Assembly: GCA_032717465.1 (NCBI GenBank)
Contig: CM064665.1
Coordinates: 24,741,088-24,805,087 of the forward strand
Source: Coenobita brevimanus
Lineage: Eukaryota > Arthropoda > Malacostraca > Decapoda > Coenobitidae
Length of the DNA: 64,000 nucleotides
Direction of reading: 5' to 3'
Shown: one piece after another, positions 1 through 16,490 of the stretch
Numbering within the stretch: position 1 is the first letter of the stretch
Layout of the letters: every line of letters begins with the position of its first letter
Notes under the pieces: model-generated
Told to the model about the DNA's origin: nothing
The model's input: only the letters and a program-made list of their open reading frames with translations
Databases searched by the model: none
Translations under genes and position numbers: made by a program

Positions 1-1586
1 CATTTCTCCTTCTCCCAGCCATTCCCCAGCCACTTATACTCGCATTACTTTCATTCTCTATGTTAAACGTTCCTTAAAGTGTTCTCTACATCTGCTCACT
101 TTTCCTCCCTTCTCCACTAGTAATCTACCGTTCTTATCTTTCACTCCCCGACTAACTTCATTGCCACCCTATTTAACTCTACCTCTTTCCAAATCATTTT
201 ATTAAGTCCCTCCACTTTACACTCAATATCCTTCCAAATTTCTCATCCACTCTCATCTTACTAATCTTTTCATCTCTCTCTTCCTCTCTACATATAATGC
301 TTTCTTCCATCTCTCAACTTCTTCCACACGCCTATTTCTCATCCACTCACTAAATGCTATCTTCTTTTGTGCCACAGCCTCTCTCACGTTTTCATTCCAC
401 TGTGTTGTTCCTTGCACCCCTTTCCGTCTTCTCTTCACCCCACACACCACATCACATGCTGCACATATTTCTGCTGTAAATGTCTTGCACACACCTTCCA
501 CGTCCTCCATATGCTCCAATCCATATTTACCTCCACTTCTCTCTTATATTCTGCCTTTTTCTCATTCTCTTGTAACCTTTCACTCTCCTTGCATCTACTT
601 CCTCCCGTCCTTCCCTTCTTCTATTTCTCCATTTTACTTGGACCTTGACCACCAAGTGGTGGTCAGAAATTCCACTGCCCCCATCCACTATATGCTCTTG
701 CATCCATTACACATCTTCGCATCCTTTCATCCACACAGACATAATCAATCATTGCCTTCCTTTCATTCAGTTCACAACCCACCCTTTTCATTACTCGCCA
801 TGTATACCTGTGGATCATTTTGTGCCTGAAGAAGGTATTTGCTATCACCAACCCCCTCCCGGCACAAATGTCCAATAAAGCACTGCCATTCTCATCTATC
901 TCAGCAAGCACACCCCCCTCACCATCCACCTTTACGTTCCCTACTTTACCATTCATATCACCAATCAAAAAACACTCTCTCATTCCTTTCAAACTTTTCC
1001 ATGCACACATCCACATTTGTCCAGAACTCATATCTCACTCTGCTTGCACGATCTTGTGTTGGCGCATGCACACACACAGTCGCCCACATTTGTAGTCCAA
1101 CTTTCAATCTTACCCACAGAATCCTTGAGCCAACTGATCCATACTCTCTTATATTCTCCTTCCATCTGTTACTCACAATTCACACTCCTTTTGCCCTCTC
1201 ATTCTCATCTACTCCCGCACACATACACCATCCATACTCCCATTCTCTCGCACTCTCACCCTACCATTTAGTTTCAGTTAATCCACATACATCCACTTTC
1301 GCACCCGCAGGCACCTGGACAATCTCTCTCTCTTTCACCTCATCATTTACATCTCTTACAATCCACGTCGCCATCCGTATCATGTCCTTTGATCTGTCCT
1401 TAGTCGTCATCTTTTGGTCCGTCCTGGTCCGAGGCTTATTGTTCGTATTTTTAGTTAGTTGTTTTCCGGGGAGGGGCACTAACCCTCCGCCAACCCACTT
1501 GCTGTCACGTAGGGAACACGTGTTGGTTGGTTATAAGGTTACCACCCAGCATTGTAAATGATTTCCTGGTTTACAGGAAATCATTT
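1..1586 (-). mobile_element. RTE-like LINE, 5' part, degenerate, cut by window edge
   Basis: The minus strand encodes pieces of an apurinic-type endonuclease: the opening MATW motif and GLTETKW at 1261-1479, then GDMNGKVGN and AMIDYVCVDERM at 663-1031, then the linker before the RT at 253-519. The pieces lie in different frames with stops between them, so this copy is not functional. Its 5' end is near 1586 and transcription would run leftward out of the window. It is the partner of the LINE at 12545-15294. Family placement (RTE or a relative) rests on endonuclease and RT motifs recognised by eye. Confidence 0.85.
1556..1586. repeat. 13-bp stem hairpin at LINE 5' end
   Basis: 1556-1568 is perfectly self-complementary to 1574-1586, with a 5-base loop. 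It lies at the 5' boundary of the LINE. The counterpart in the right arm (about 12538-12570) is imperfect. A related string with CAGGAAACCATTTACA also occurs near 30575-30590. Confidence 0.7.
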
Positions 1587-6574
<4,988 letters not shown>

Positions 6575-6654
6575 TTATTCTTGCTACAGCCAAACGATTT
6601 TATTCAGCCGAAGAGTGTATCGTAACGGAAAGGCAATAACAAGAACAACAATAA

Positions 6655-6695
6655 CAATAATAATAATAATAATAATAATGATAATAATAATAATG

Positions 6696-6749
<54 letters not shown>

Positions 6750-6830
6750 CTCTTATTACAAAGAAGAAAAAGAAGAAGAAGAAGAAAATTTTATAATAAT
6801 AACAGTAATTATACTATTACTAATAATCAT
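6655..6830. repeat. (TAA)n / (GAA)n microsatellite
   Basis: Imperfect TAA repeats pass into TTA, then into GAA, then back to TAA. The long translated frame across it is low-complexity Ile/Leu/Asn and is not a gene. Confidence 0.95.
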
Positions 6831-6850
6831 CATCATCGTCATTATAACTA

Positions 6851-7140
6851 GAGGGGTACTCAGTGGAGCGCATCTCTCCGACAAGAGTAACGTAATTTCC
6901 AAAGCACTCTTCATAATGGGTTAGATTTTCTCATCACTGATTAGGGTTTCGTTTTCCGGATCCTGAATCTGTAATACGATCCGGATCGGTGCCAAAAGTT
7001 AATCGATTGTTCCCTGGGACATGGCCTACCTACCCACCATGTTTGGTCCAGTTCTAGCCTTTAGTTTTTTAGTAATCCTGCTGACAGACAAACAAACAAA
7101 CACACGAGAAAACATGGGTGAAAACAGACTCTCTGTCAGA
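6851..7140 (+). repeat. Dispersed invertebrate repeat ending in ACAGACAAACAAAC
   Basis: The block contains GATCCGGATC, 'tcctgctgacagac' and a run of ACAAACAAAC at 7084-7103. This style of non-coding repeat, with a CAAACAAAC tail, is common in invertebrate genomes. Two longer relatives with similar tails are at 21414-21903 and 27546-28066. No coding capacity is seen. Confidence 0.5.
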
Positions 7141-7189
7141 GAGAATAATGATAGTGATAATAACAATAAAAAATAATGATAATCATAGG

Positions 7190-7288
7190 TTAAAATGACA
7201 ACAATAATAAATTTATTATTATTATCATTATTATTTATTTTTGTTATTATTATTTTATTATTATTATTTTTTCTGTTATTATTATTAC

Positions 7289-7334
<46 letters not shown>

Positions 7335-7340
7335 TTTGTT
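7190..7340. repeat. (TTA)n microsatellite
   Basis: Imperfect TTA/ATT repeats. Together with 6655-6830 they bracket the centre of the large inverted repeat. Confidence 0.95.
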
Positions 7341-7379
7341 ATTACCTCTATCGGATACGTTTTTGTAAAGTTACAGAAA

Positions 7380-7547
7380 GTGTTGAATATTTTTGACGTT
7401 TCAGATAGAGCCAGGATTCCAGGGGCTTGAATGATGACTGAACGGAAGCGTGTCCCATTGAAATCGGAAATCGTGGGTTGTCTGGACGTTGCTGCTCCTC
7501 ACCATGCCCTAGGGTGGGAAAGGAGGCCCGGATGATGATGATGATGA
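7380..7547 (+). mobile_element. 5'-truncated LINE tail with (ATG)n end
   Basis: 7403-7547 matches, in reverse complement, 49735-49915, the 3' end of the LINE at 49735-52100. Shared blocks include GATAGAGCCAGGATTCC and GGGTGGGAAAGGAGG, followed by the ATG repeat. Only the 3' untranslated part is present, as expected for a severely 5'-truncated insertion. Confidence 0.8.
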
Positions 7548-7601
7548 TTTCCCTGCCACTACGAAATACTGCTATTAGGCTGAATAAAATGGTCGTGCAA
7601 C

Positions 7602-8594
7602 ACTGAATTATTCCTGTCGTGCTGAAGGGGTTAAAACAGCCTCCACAAACCCTTCCATCAGGTGAGAAAAAGCTTCACTATTTTATTCTTTCCACCTCCA
7701 GACGATTTTATTCAGCCTGCAAGTGGCCCCTCATCCCGTTTGGCTTAACCCTGTGTCGATGACGTAAAAAATCTTCACTACAGTGTTTTGTTGTTGCTGC
7801 CAACGGACGATTTTATTCAGCATGGGAGAGGAGACACACCATACTGAACGGGTTAACGAAGCCATAATTATCCAACCCCTCCAGGTCGAACACTGTGTCT
7901 CCTAAACTGAATAAAATCGTCTGGAGGAGGCAGGGATACAATGGCAAAATGCGTCATCGGACTTAGAGGATTTAACGTCTCAGGCAACCCCTACAGGACA
8001 TGAGGAATCTTCACTCTTTTATTCTTTCTATCTTCAGATGACTTTATTCAGCTTGCAAACCCCCCCCCCCTTGGGGAGGGGAAGGGAATAATACTTCGCC
8101 AGTATTCCTGTTTGTCATAAGAGGCGACTAAATGGGGCCTTTTTGTCTCGTCATTCTCCTTACTGTCCTCTTCTGCTCTTTTGTATTACCTATCTTCTTG
8201 ATACTCGTATTTCCGTGTTTTTGTCCTTACTTTATTTTTCCGTTACTCCTACAGTGCCATATAGCCATATTATGGCTTGGTGCTAATTCTTCATTATTCC
8301 TTCAGCTTGCAAGTGGTCTGTCATCGTGTACGGGTTAGTCCTCTGATATCTTCACTATTTTTTAATCTTGTTGCCTCCACACGATTTTACTTAGCCCGAC
8401 AATTTTACTTAGCCCAAGAACGGCTTCTCGATTAAGAGACCTGTCGTTGTCACTTGGTTAAAAGAACATGAAAAAGAAGCACTCCGAGTCCAGCAGTCAC
8501 GCTCACCATCTGCTCTTAGTGCAGAACATTTGACTTTGCCCTGCGACTTTGACCTTCAGTCAATTCCTATCAAAAATTAATTGTGATTTGTGTG

Positions 8595-8690
<96 letters not shown>

Positions 8691-10341
8691 TGAAGGGGGG
8701 CGGGGTTCTGGACTCTGAAGGCAAAATAGCAGAAGAGAATACGAGTAATTGAGGAGAACATTGGTCCTTCCCAGGGCTATTTCTACAGCTAGAGATGTCA
8801 CACCATAAAGGAGGTTGATGTAAAACTATTGATGATGATGATGATGATGATGATGATGTGTCAGGACTCTACAATATCATAAAACAATGCATAGTAGCTG
8901 ACAACATACATAGGTAATCATGGGTTATGTCAAAGTCATGGCTAGGGCCTGGAGGAAGTGACAATCGCACTCTCTCTCAGCGAGGAATGCCAGTCAGCAC
9001 AATATGCCATATACAGCACCTCATGACGACTGATAGGAAAGCCACCAGAATCCAGAATGTTCTACTCAACTGTGCATTACACGTGACACAAACTTTACTA
9101 TACGAGAGAAAAGGAGTTAGGAGGCAGACGCAGAAGGAAGAGAGAAGCGAGAAGGAAACAGGAGAGCTAGCGAGAATGGGGGTCTAGACTCTAGAGAGAG
9201 AAGCACGGTGGGGTAAAAGGGGTCAGGCTCGTGAAATTAACAGTGTAAATTTTGAGATATCCCCTTGAAGAAATATACCACAAACTACAAACCCCAGTAC
9301 TAATCCTTATTTTTCTCCTGTCATCGACTACAAGTAAACTGAGGTTATGTCCTACAGATCTGCTCACTGTCTACCACAGCTCAGCTACGACTACGATACA
9401 ATCAATTACAAGTCTGATACAGATGATGATGATGAAGGTATTATGTGAGGGAAGAGAAAATACGGGAAAATGGCACACTCGGAGACAAAAATATCAACTA
9501 TTTTGTTGTTATTATTGGCACATAGGAAGAACATAATTCAGCCTCGAGGCGTGAAGGAATTCTATCACTTCCAAAGCACCTCCGACGACGGTATAAATTC
9601 AATTTTTGTTATTCAGTAGTTAGATGACTCTATTCAGTTTTATTAGTGACCTCTCGTGTCCACTAATCAACTCTCCTGAGGCAAACACAGAAGGTAAATG
9701 TAAACTTCACCTGTGGCGTCAGCACCTGAAGCACCAATGGCCACTTGGTGTTTGAATGTGTGGTGTAGAGGAGGATCATCTGACAGGATATTGGACCCTG
9801 TGAGGCCTCGCTAGTTACCGAAAAGAGGAACAAATACTTGTCGGTGTCTGGCTGTGATGCTGCTGGGGGTGGAGAGCGATGGAAAAATTGCTTCTGAGGA
9901 CGCAGGGGAGGGGAAAGGACCGCCACACGATGAATAGGAATGCATTTAGAAAATATGGAGATTCACAAAACGCAGGCGTATACAGATATCCGCCAGGTTG
10001 TGGAGAGCTGAAATATTACCGTATCTGCCTACAATGAAGAGACTAATAAAACATGTATCATATGTAAACGATACACTCTATTGTCACTGGTTTGTGTTTG
10101 GCGTTGTCAGAACTAATTTTACAGTTCATATTCAAATGTATTTGTGTAACTAAGGACCCACTGTTCACAGCTGTCAAAATTTGTGTGCATACATTCCGGC
10201 GTATTATCTTGACAAATAGTTTGTTCAGCTGTTGTTCACCAAAAGACTAAGACATAGTTAAGACAGGCACGTAAGGAGAGAAAAATATCGTCTGATGAGC
10301 AGTATGAATTAAATAGCAGGTTACTTCTGCCCCCCTCCCCC

Positions 10342-10397
<56 letters not shown>

Positions 10398-12403
10398 GAG
10401 GAGCGAGTGTCATAGCAACTTACGAACATAGTGTAGTAGTGCGTCATCGTACTGAAAGTATTGACTTCTTCAATACAATGGCACCATTTCAGTTAATTGT
10501 TGGTACCTCCAAGTGATATAGTTTCTGATAAAAGAGATCTTTCACTGTGTAGAGGTTATAAAGCGTTCATGAACACAGTTATTGGGATGACAGCCTTGTA
10601 TTTCCTTCCTGCTGCCATCAGAGGAGCTTAACTTGGCACAGGTATGTCGCTCATATTGAAGAAGAGGTGGTAGCCAAGTGGTAAACGGCGGACTGCTGAC
10701 CGAGGTGCAGACATCAATACCAGCTAGGGAAGGGTACAGTCTGAAATATTCATTTTGTTAATACCATCGCACCAGTGATGAACCAAACAGCCTTAGGGTG
10801 TTATAGTATAGACGGTATGACGGTATGGTAACAGTGTTCGTGTGAACATGTAAGATGCCATCCAGTGTGCGTAGGAGGACTGCCCAGAGTCCGACGCACA
10901 AAGATAATATCGGTGGGTCGCGTCGAGTGCCTTCCAGATTACGTCGATACTTGACATTTTTAGTGCACTGTTGCCTTTACCAGAATATTTTATGTTGCCC
11001 CAGAGAGAACACTGGTACTGAAATATTTTATGGTGGGAATATCTAATCCCTCCAGGTCGAGAAGTCGTTTCAGAGATAATCTGAGGACAGTACTTGGATG
11101 TAGCAAGAACATAATATAAATGATGTCACCGATAACGGTTGTTCTATTATATTTTTGCTATCTGGAAGCGATATTACTCAGTTTAGGAAAAAATACTTCT
11201 AGTAGAGTGTTTAATGAAGGCTGTACTTGGCAAATTCAGTATGAAATGTGTCTCCATGGCTGAAGTAAACTGCCTAGAGATGGCAAGAACAAGAAATAGT
11301 TAATTAGAGTCATGCATGATGCCTAAGATCGTTCCACGTTTCCCCGGTGTATTAACTAAAACTTGAAAGATAATTAACCCATTCTTTGTCATTTTTCTTT
11401 TCAGAATTATACTTGCTCTCTTCAGACGATGCTATTCCGCTTAGGCGAGACTGTGAACTGGATGAGTTAGATGCAACGTTCATTAATCCCTTCAGTGCGA
11501 GAAGTATACCCTAAGCCGAATAAAAGTCATGTGGAGTAGAGGGGAGAGATGATTGATGGTATTTATCTTACATTCATCTCTGGTAATAAAGGAGAAGAGA
11601 TACTACGTATTGTATTTCTGCTCAGTGTCATACAAGACAGTGCTGAATGCTGGCCTAGGTGTGTGGCGATCCCATTGCCAGGCATGTGTGGTGCAAGCAG
11701 TTTCATACTTCCAACGGTATAGTAAGCAAGATGCAGCAGTTCGGAACTTGTTTCGTTTTTATTTATTTATACATTTGTTTAATGACGTCCTCATTGGTTA
11801 AATTAAGAAATATTACAATTACTTTTTTTTGGCCTCTTTTAATCCTATGAGAAAATGGAGAACAAAAGTGTTCATTTACATACATTTAAATCAGCTTTAA
11901 TTATCTCCAGGCAAATCAAGAATAATTACATATTTCTTTACAATATATTATTTATAAAAGAATGAAATATTTTTGTGATATTTTTCCGTTATAAATGTAG
12001 GACAAAATACAGTGATGCTGTAGCAGCGCAAGGCATAAATAAAAGTGAAGTAATATTTGTACAAAGCGAAAATCTGCTGACTCGGTTTTGGGGTCGGCGA
12101 CTCCCGAGGGAGGTGGGTGGGAAAACGCAATACTGGGAGAGAGACTGAACGGCTTTATTGCTGTTATTGTTGTTTACAACAGCTGGACTGGACTTGCCCA
12201 GGCATACTCGGAGAGAGAGAAGAGAATGGGATAGACAGATCCACTGAAGGCAACCTGCACCACCTTTGTTAACAGGTAAGTATTACTTCTTCCTTGCTCC
12301 AACACCCACCACCACCCAAACCCATCCTCCCTACCCCTCTCAACCCAAATCACGTTTTTGTAACCAGGACTCGCGAAACGAGAACGGATGTTTTGTTTTG
12401 AGC

Positions 12404-12456
<53 letters not shown>

Positions 12457-12544
12457 TAGGTGGATAAGCCCATCATCCACCCATATAGAGTAGTGATACT
12501 CTGTTTTTTAGAGTACCTCTACATTGAGTGGCAAGTCAAACGAT
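7602..12544. other. Right-arm interior: microsatellites and diverged repeats, no gene
   Basis: Mirror image of 1587-6574. It holds the 100-bp diverged repeats (7602-8430 and about 11040-11520), (GT)n plus (AG)n at 8588-8688, (GAT)n at 8830-8858, AG repeats then ACAG repeats at 10345-10399, and (GT)n at 12405-12454. No recognised coding sequence. Confidence 0.7.
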
Positions 12545-13720
12545 TTCCTGTAAACCAGGAAACCATTTACAACGCTGGGTGGTAACCTTGTAACCAACCA
12601 ACACGTGTTCCCTACGTGACAGCAAGTGGGTTGGCGGAGGGTTAGTGCCCCTCCCCGGAAAACAAGTAACTAAAAATACGAACAATAAGCCTCGGACCAG
12701 GACGGACCAAAAGATGACGACTAAAGACAGATCAAAGGACATGATACAGATGGCGAAGTGGATTGTAAGAGATGCAAATGATGAGGTGAAAGAGAGAGAG
12801 ATTTTCCAGGTGCTTGCGGGTGCGAAAGTGGAAGTATGTGGATTAACTGAAACTAAATGGTAGGGTGAGAGTGTGAGAGAATGGGAGTAAGGATGGGGTA
12901 TATGTGCGGGAGTAGATGAGAATGAGAGGGCAAAAGGAGTGTGAATTGTGAGTAACAGATGGAAGGAGAATATAAGAGAGTATGGATCAGTTGGCTCAAG
13001 AATTGTGTGGGTAAGATTGAGAGTTGGACTACAAATGTGGGCAACTGTGTGTGTGCATGCGCCAACACAAGATCGTGCAAGCAGAGTGAGAGATGAGTTC
13101 TGGGCAAAAGTGGATGTGTGCATGGAAAAGTTTGAAAGGAATGAGAGAGTGTTTTTTGATTGGTGATATGAATGGTAAAGTAGGGAACGTAAAGGTGGAT
13201 GGAGTAGTTGGTGACGGGGGTGTGCTTGCTGAGATAGATGAGAATGGCAGTGCTTTAGTGGACATTTGTGCTGGGAGGGGGTTGGTGATAGCAAATACCC
13301 TCTTCAGGCACAAAATAATCCACAGGTATATATGGCGAGTAATGAAAAGGGTCGGTTGTGAACTGAATGAAAGGAAGGCAATGATTGATTATGTCTGTAT
13401 GAATGAAAGGATGCGAAGATGTGTAATGGATGCAAGAGCATATAGTGGATGGGGAAGTAGACTTTCTGACCACCAGTTCGTGGTCAAGGTCCAAGTAAAA
13501 TGGAGAAATAGAAGAAGGGAAGGACGGGAGGAAGTAGATGCAAGGAGAGTGAAAGGTTACAAGAGAATGAGAAAAAGGCAGAATATTAGAGAGAAGTGGA
13601 GGAGCGATTGGGTATATATGGATTGGAGCATATGGAGGACGTGGAAGGTGTATGCAAGACATTTACAGAAGAAATATGCGAGTATAAGTGGCTGGGGAAT
13701 GGCTGGGAGAAGGAGAAATG
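7602..13720 (-). repeat. Right arm of giant inverted repeat
   Basis: This is the reverse-complement partner of 1-6574, in the same order: diverged 100-bp repeats, GT/AG and GAT microsatellites, a second AG block, unassigned sequence, a GT tract and then a LINE. Substitutions are scattered rather than clustered, and microsatellite lengths differ between arms. That argues for an old inverted duplication rather than a fold-back sequencing artefact. One segment, 8132-8338, is identical to its partner although flanking sequence differs by roughly 4-5 percent. Confidence 0.95.
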
Positions 13721-15291
13721 TGAAAAGAGAGCAAGAAATTATTCTGATGGGAGTTGTAAAAGCATTGAAGGAAGTCAAAATGGGGAAAACCCCAGAAACT
13801 GATGGAGTGTGTCGTGAAATGCTGAAGCATGGGGGAGAGATCGTTGTAGAATGGATGTGGAAGATGTGCAGGCTAGCCTGGGAGGAAGGTAGAGTCCCGG
13901 AGGATTGGAAGTCAGGTATAATTATTCCCTTGTACAAAGGAAAAGGGTAAAATGAGGTGAGTGGTAATCACAGGGGCATTGTCTTCTTAGTGTAATAGGC
14001 GAAGTATGTGGTAGGATACTTATTAACAGAGTTTGGAAAATAACTGAGGAATTAGTTGGAGAAGGACAGGGCGGTTTTAGGAAGGGAAGAGGTTGTATAG
14101 ATCAGATATTCATTCTTAGATCCTTAGTGGAAAAGTTTCTAGAGAATGGAAAGAAGTTCCATGCGGCCTTCATGGATTTGGAGAAAGCATATGACATGGT
14201 GGATAGGCAGGGATTGTGGAAAGTATTAAGAATATATTGGAGTAGATGGGAAGTTGTTGAATGCTGTGATGAGTGTGTATGAGGGGCTAAGGCTCCAGTG
14301 CGTGTGGATAGTGAACTGAGTGAATTTTTCTGTTTGAAGGTTGGGTTGAAACAGGGATGTGTCATGTCTCCATGGTTGTTCAATCTGTATATGGATGGGG
14401 TTTTAATAGAGATACAAGGTAGGGCAGTGGATGTTGGAGTGGCCCTAATGAGAGAGGGCAGTGTTTGGAAACTCCCTGTACTGTTGTTTGCAGATGATAC
14501 TGTGGTGTTAAGTGAAGATGAAAGGGAGCTGCAAGGCTTGGTGGATGTGTTTGGGAGAGTGTGTAAGAAACGGAGTCTAAAGGTGAATGTAGGGAAAAGT
14601 AAAGTTATGGTCTTCGATAGAAGTGAAGTCAGTGAATGTACAGTGAGGTTGGATGGTGAGGAAATGGAAAATGTGAGTACGTTTAAGTACTTGAGTAGTG
14701 TGATGAGTAAGGGTGGAAGTTTGGAGGGTGAAGTGCTTGAAACGGTACAACAAGGAAGAAAGGTTGCTAGTTCCTTGAAAGCAGTGATAAGAAACAGGTA
14801 AATGACCATGGAAGTGAAAAAGTTACTACATGACAGTATTGTGATAACAACTCTGACGAATGGAAGTGAAGCTTGGACCTTGTTGGAGGGACACAGCCAA
14901 GAGTGAGAACAGTGGAAATGAATTATTTGAGAGGAGCCTGTGGAGTCACACGGAGAGACAGACTGACAAATGAGGATGTGAAGAAGCATTGTGTTGTGGA
15001 TGTGGATGTGATAGGAAGCATTAAGAGGAACACACTGAGGTTGTTTGGCCATGTGGAGAGGATGGAGAGTGAGAGACTGATGAGGAGAGTGTATGTGAGT
15101 GAGGTGAAAGGGAAGTGAGGGAGGGGGAGGCTAAGGATGAGATGGAGGGATGGAGTGGCGAGGTATATGAGGGAGGGGAGTGTGAGCTAGGAGCTAGCCA
15201 GTGAAATGGCGGGGGGAAAAGGTGATGTGGAGGCGGTTTGTTTGTGGCCACCTCATATGTGATTAAGGCGTCTGACAATAGGTAAATAGAT

Positions 15292-15294
<3 letters not shown>
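12545..15294 (+). mobile_element. RTE-like LINE, degenerate, with internal deletion
   Basis: The plus strand carries, in order: endonuclease pieces (12645-12863, 12948-13166, 13093-13500, with GDMNGKVGN and AMIDYVC), a linker, and RT pieces (13730-13950 with EDWKSGIIIPLYKGKG; 14040-14250 with GEEQGGF-like and DLEKAYD; 14298-14801 with KQGCVMSPWLFNLYMDG and the catalytic FADD at about 14490). The C-terminal piece (14873-15118) has RLFGHVERM. Frames are broken by several stops and shifts. About 425 bp between 13682 and the RT linker are missing compared with the left-arm copy and with 62105-64000. A (GT)n tract follows the 3' end. Confidence 0.9.

Positions 15295-15338
<44 letters not shown>
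15295..15338. repeat. (GT)n microsatellite after LINE
   Basis: Perfect GT run immediately downstream of the LINE 3' region; it may be the element's simple-sequence tail. Confidence 0.9.
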
Positions 15339-15340
<2 letters not shown>

Positions 15341-15379
15341 AACAGTAGTTTAAAAAGCTGTAATCTGCTTTCAATCAGA

Positions 15380-15905
15380 ATTGGGGGGAACGGTTGAAGG
15401 ACAGAACAAGAGGAATGTTCTTGTCTTTCAAGAACAATAGGTCAAAGATGTAGGTCACGGGGCTGGGTCAAACGTTGATTCAGTAAAATCAACGTCAACA
15501 GTTTTTATCCAGTTATGACAAAACTTGGAGGAAGAACTGAGGGTGTGGCAGGAATTGGGTGATTCAGTTTTGAGAACACTCACTGAAAGATCAAGGTCAC
15601 AGGTCAAGGTCAAATTTTCGTTTCGGATGTGTGATGGTTAACAAAATAACTCAAACAGTTGTAGTCTGCTTTTAGTAATGCTTGGCTGAATGCCTGAGGG
15701 TGGGACACGGAGTAAAGATTTTTTTTTTTTTTTAACTATATGTCAAATTTCTAGATCTCGGGGCAAGGTCAACTTAAAAATTTCATCCAACTTATAACAC
15801 TTGTGAAAGGTTGTGGATAAGACACGAATAACAGGGTGTGATTATGAGCACAATCAAAGGTCAAGGTCACAGGGAAAAGTCAAAGACCTTATTTACAAGC
15901 CGAGG
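15380..15905 (+). repeat. AGGTCA-rich diverged repeat block
   Basis: Repeated AAGGTCA half-sites occur, including AGGTCACAGGTCAAGGTCA near 15596 and another cluster near 15857. The phrase 'gtaatctgctt' recurs as 'gtagtctgctt' about 300 bp later, so this is a diverged tandem array. A related array lies at 48180-48650. The half-site is the nuclear-receptor core, but here it is most simply part of a repeat family. Confidence 0.6.
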
Positions 15906-16149
15906 TCAGCTCAGAATTTTGATATTATTTGAACAAATATTTTTTAGAGAGTTAAAGGTCATATAATACAGAATATTCATAAACTCTAACAAAACTTTTT
16001 GTAAAATCCATAAGATTTTGATGAGAGTAATATTTACAAAAAAAGTGATAACAGCAGAAAATATTGCCACATTTATATAGTAGAGCAAGAGTTAATATAT
16101 CCTTTATATACGAGGGTTTGAACTCATGGAATTACAGCTCCACCGTTAA
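15906..16149. other. AT-rich stretch, nothing recognised
   Basis: A+T-rich sequence without tandem structure or a credible reading frame. Confidence 0.5.
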
Positions 16150-16490
16150 ATTAGCCTACTGTTCCCCTGCGTCTAGTTCACGCTTCGAGCATATGTTACT
16201 TTCTCCCCGACATTTCACACCAAAGAGGATCATCTATTGGCAGAGAAACATACCAAGCCTCTCTCAGCTATTCCAGTGCATCTACTTCACACTGACAGCA
16301 TGTACTGTACATCACTTTCCTTCCTGATGTACAGTACAGTACCACAGAAAATTGTCTGTGAGCAGAGAAACATACCATACCTCTCTCAGCCATTCCACTG
16401 CATCTACTTCACAGTTAGGGAATGTCCATCATATTGCTCCCTGGTCCACACTATCAGGGAAAATCATCTAAGGGCTTAGAAACATGCAGC
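16150..16490 (+). repeat. ~123-bp tandem repeat
   Basis: 'agagaaacataccaagcctc' at 16240 recurs as 'agagaaacataccatacctc' at 16363, with matching flanks. A partial unit is at about 16470, and another fragment is at 18594 on the far side of the LINE insertion. The LINE at 16491-18585 therefore appears to split this array. Confidence 0.7.

Larger units (their letters stand above)
6575..7601. other. Spacer of the giant inverted repeat
   Basis: About 1 kb that is not shared between arms. It holds a (TAA)n tract, a dispersed repeat, a (TTA)n tract and a LINE tail, listed separately. The TAA tract on the left and the TTA tract on the right are themselves mutually complementary, so the spacer could also fold. 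Confidence 0.75.

Noticed and set aside
14102..15052. 316-codon minus-strand frame
   Set aside because: Exact antisense of the LINE RT on the plus strand; Ser/Thr/Pro-rich composition follows from the purine-rich coding strand. The same applies to 839-1561, 12536-13294 and 63071-63865.
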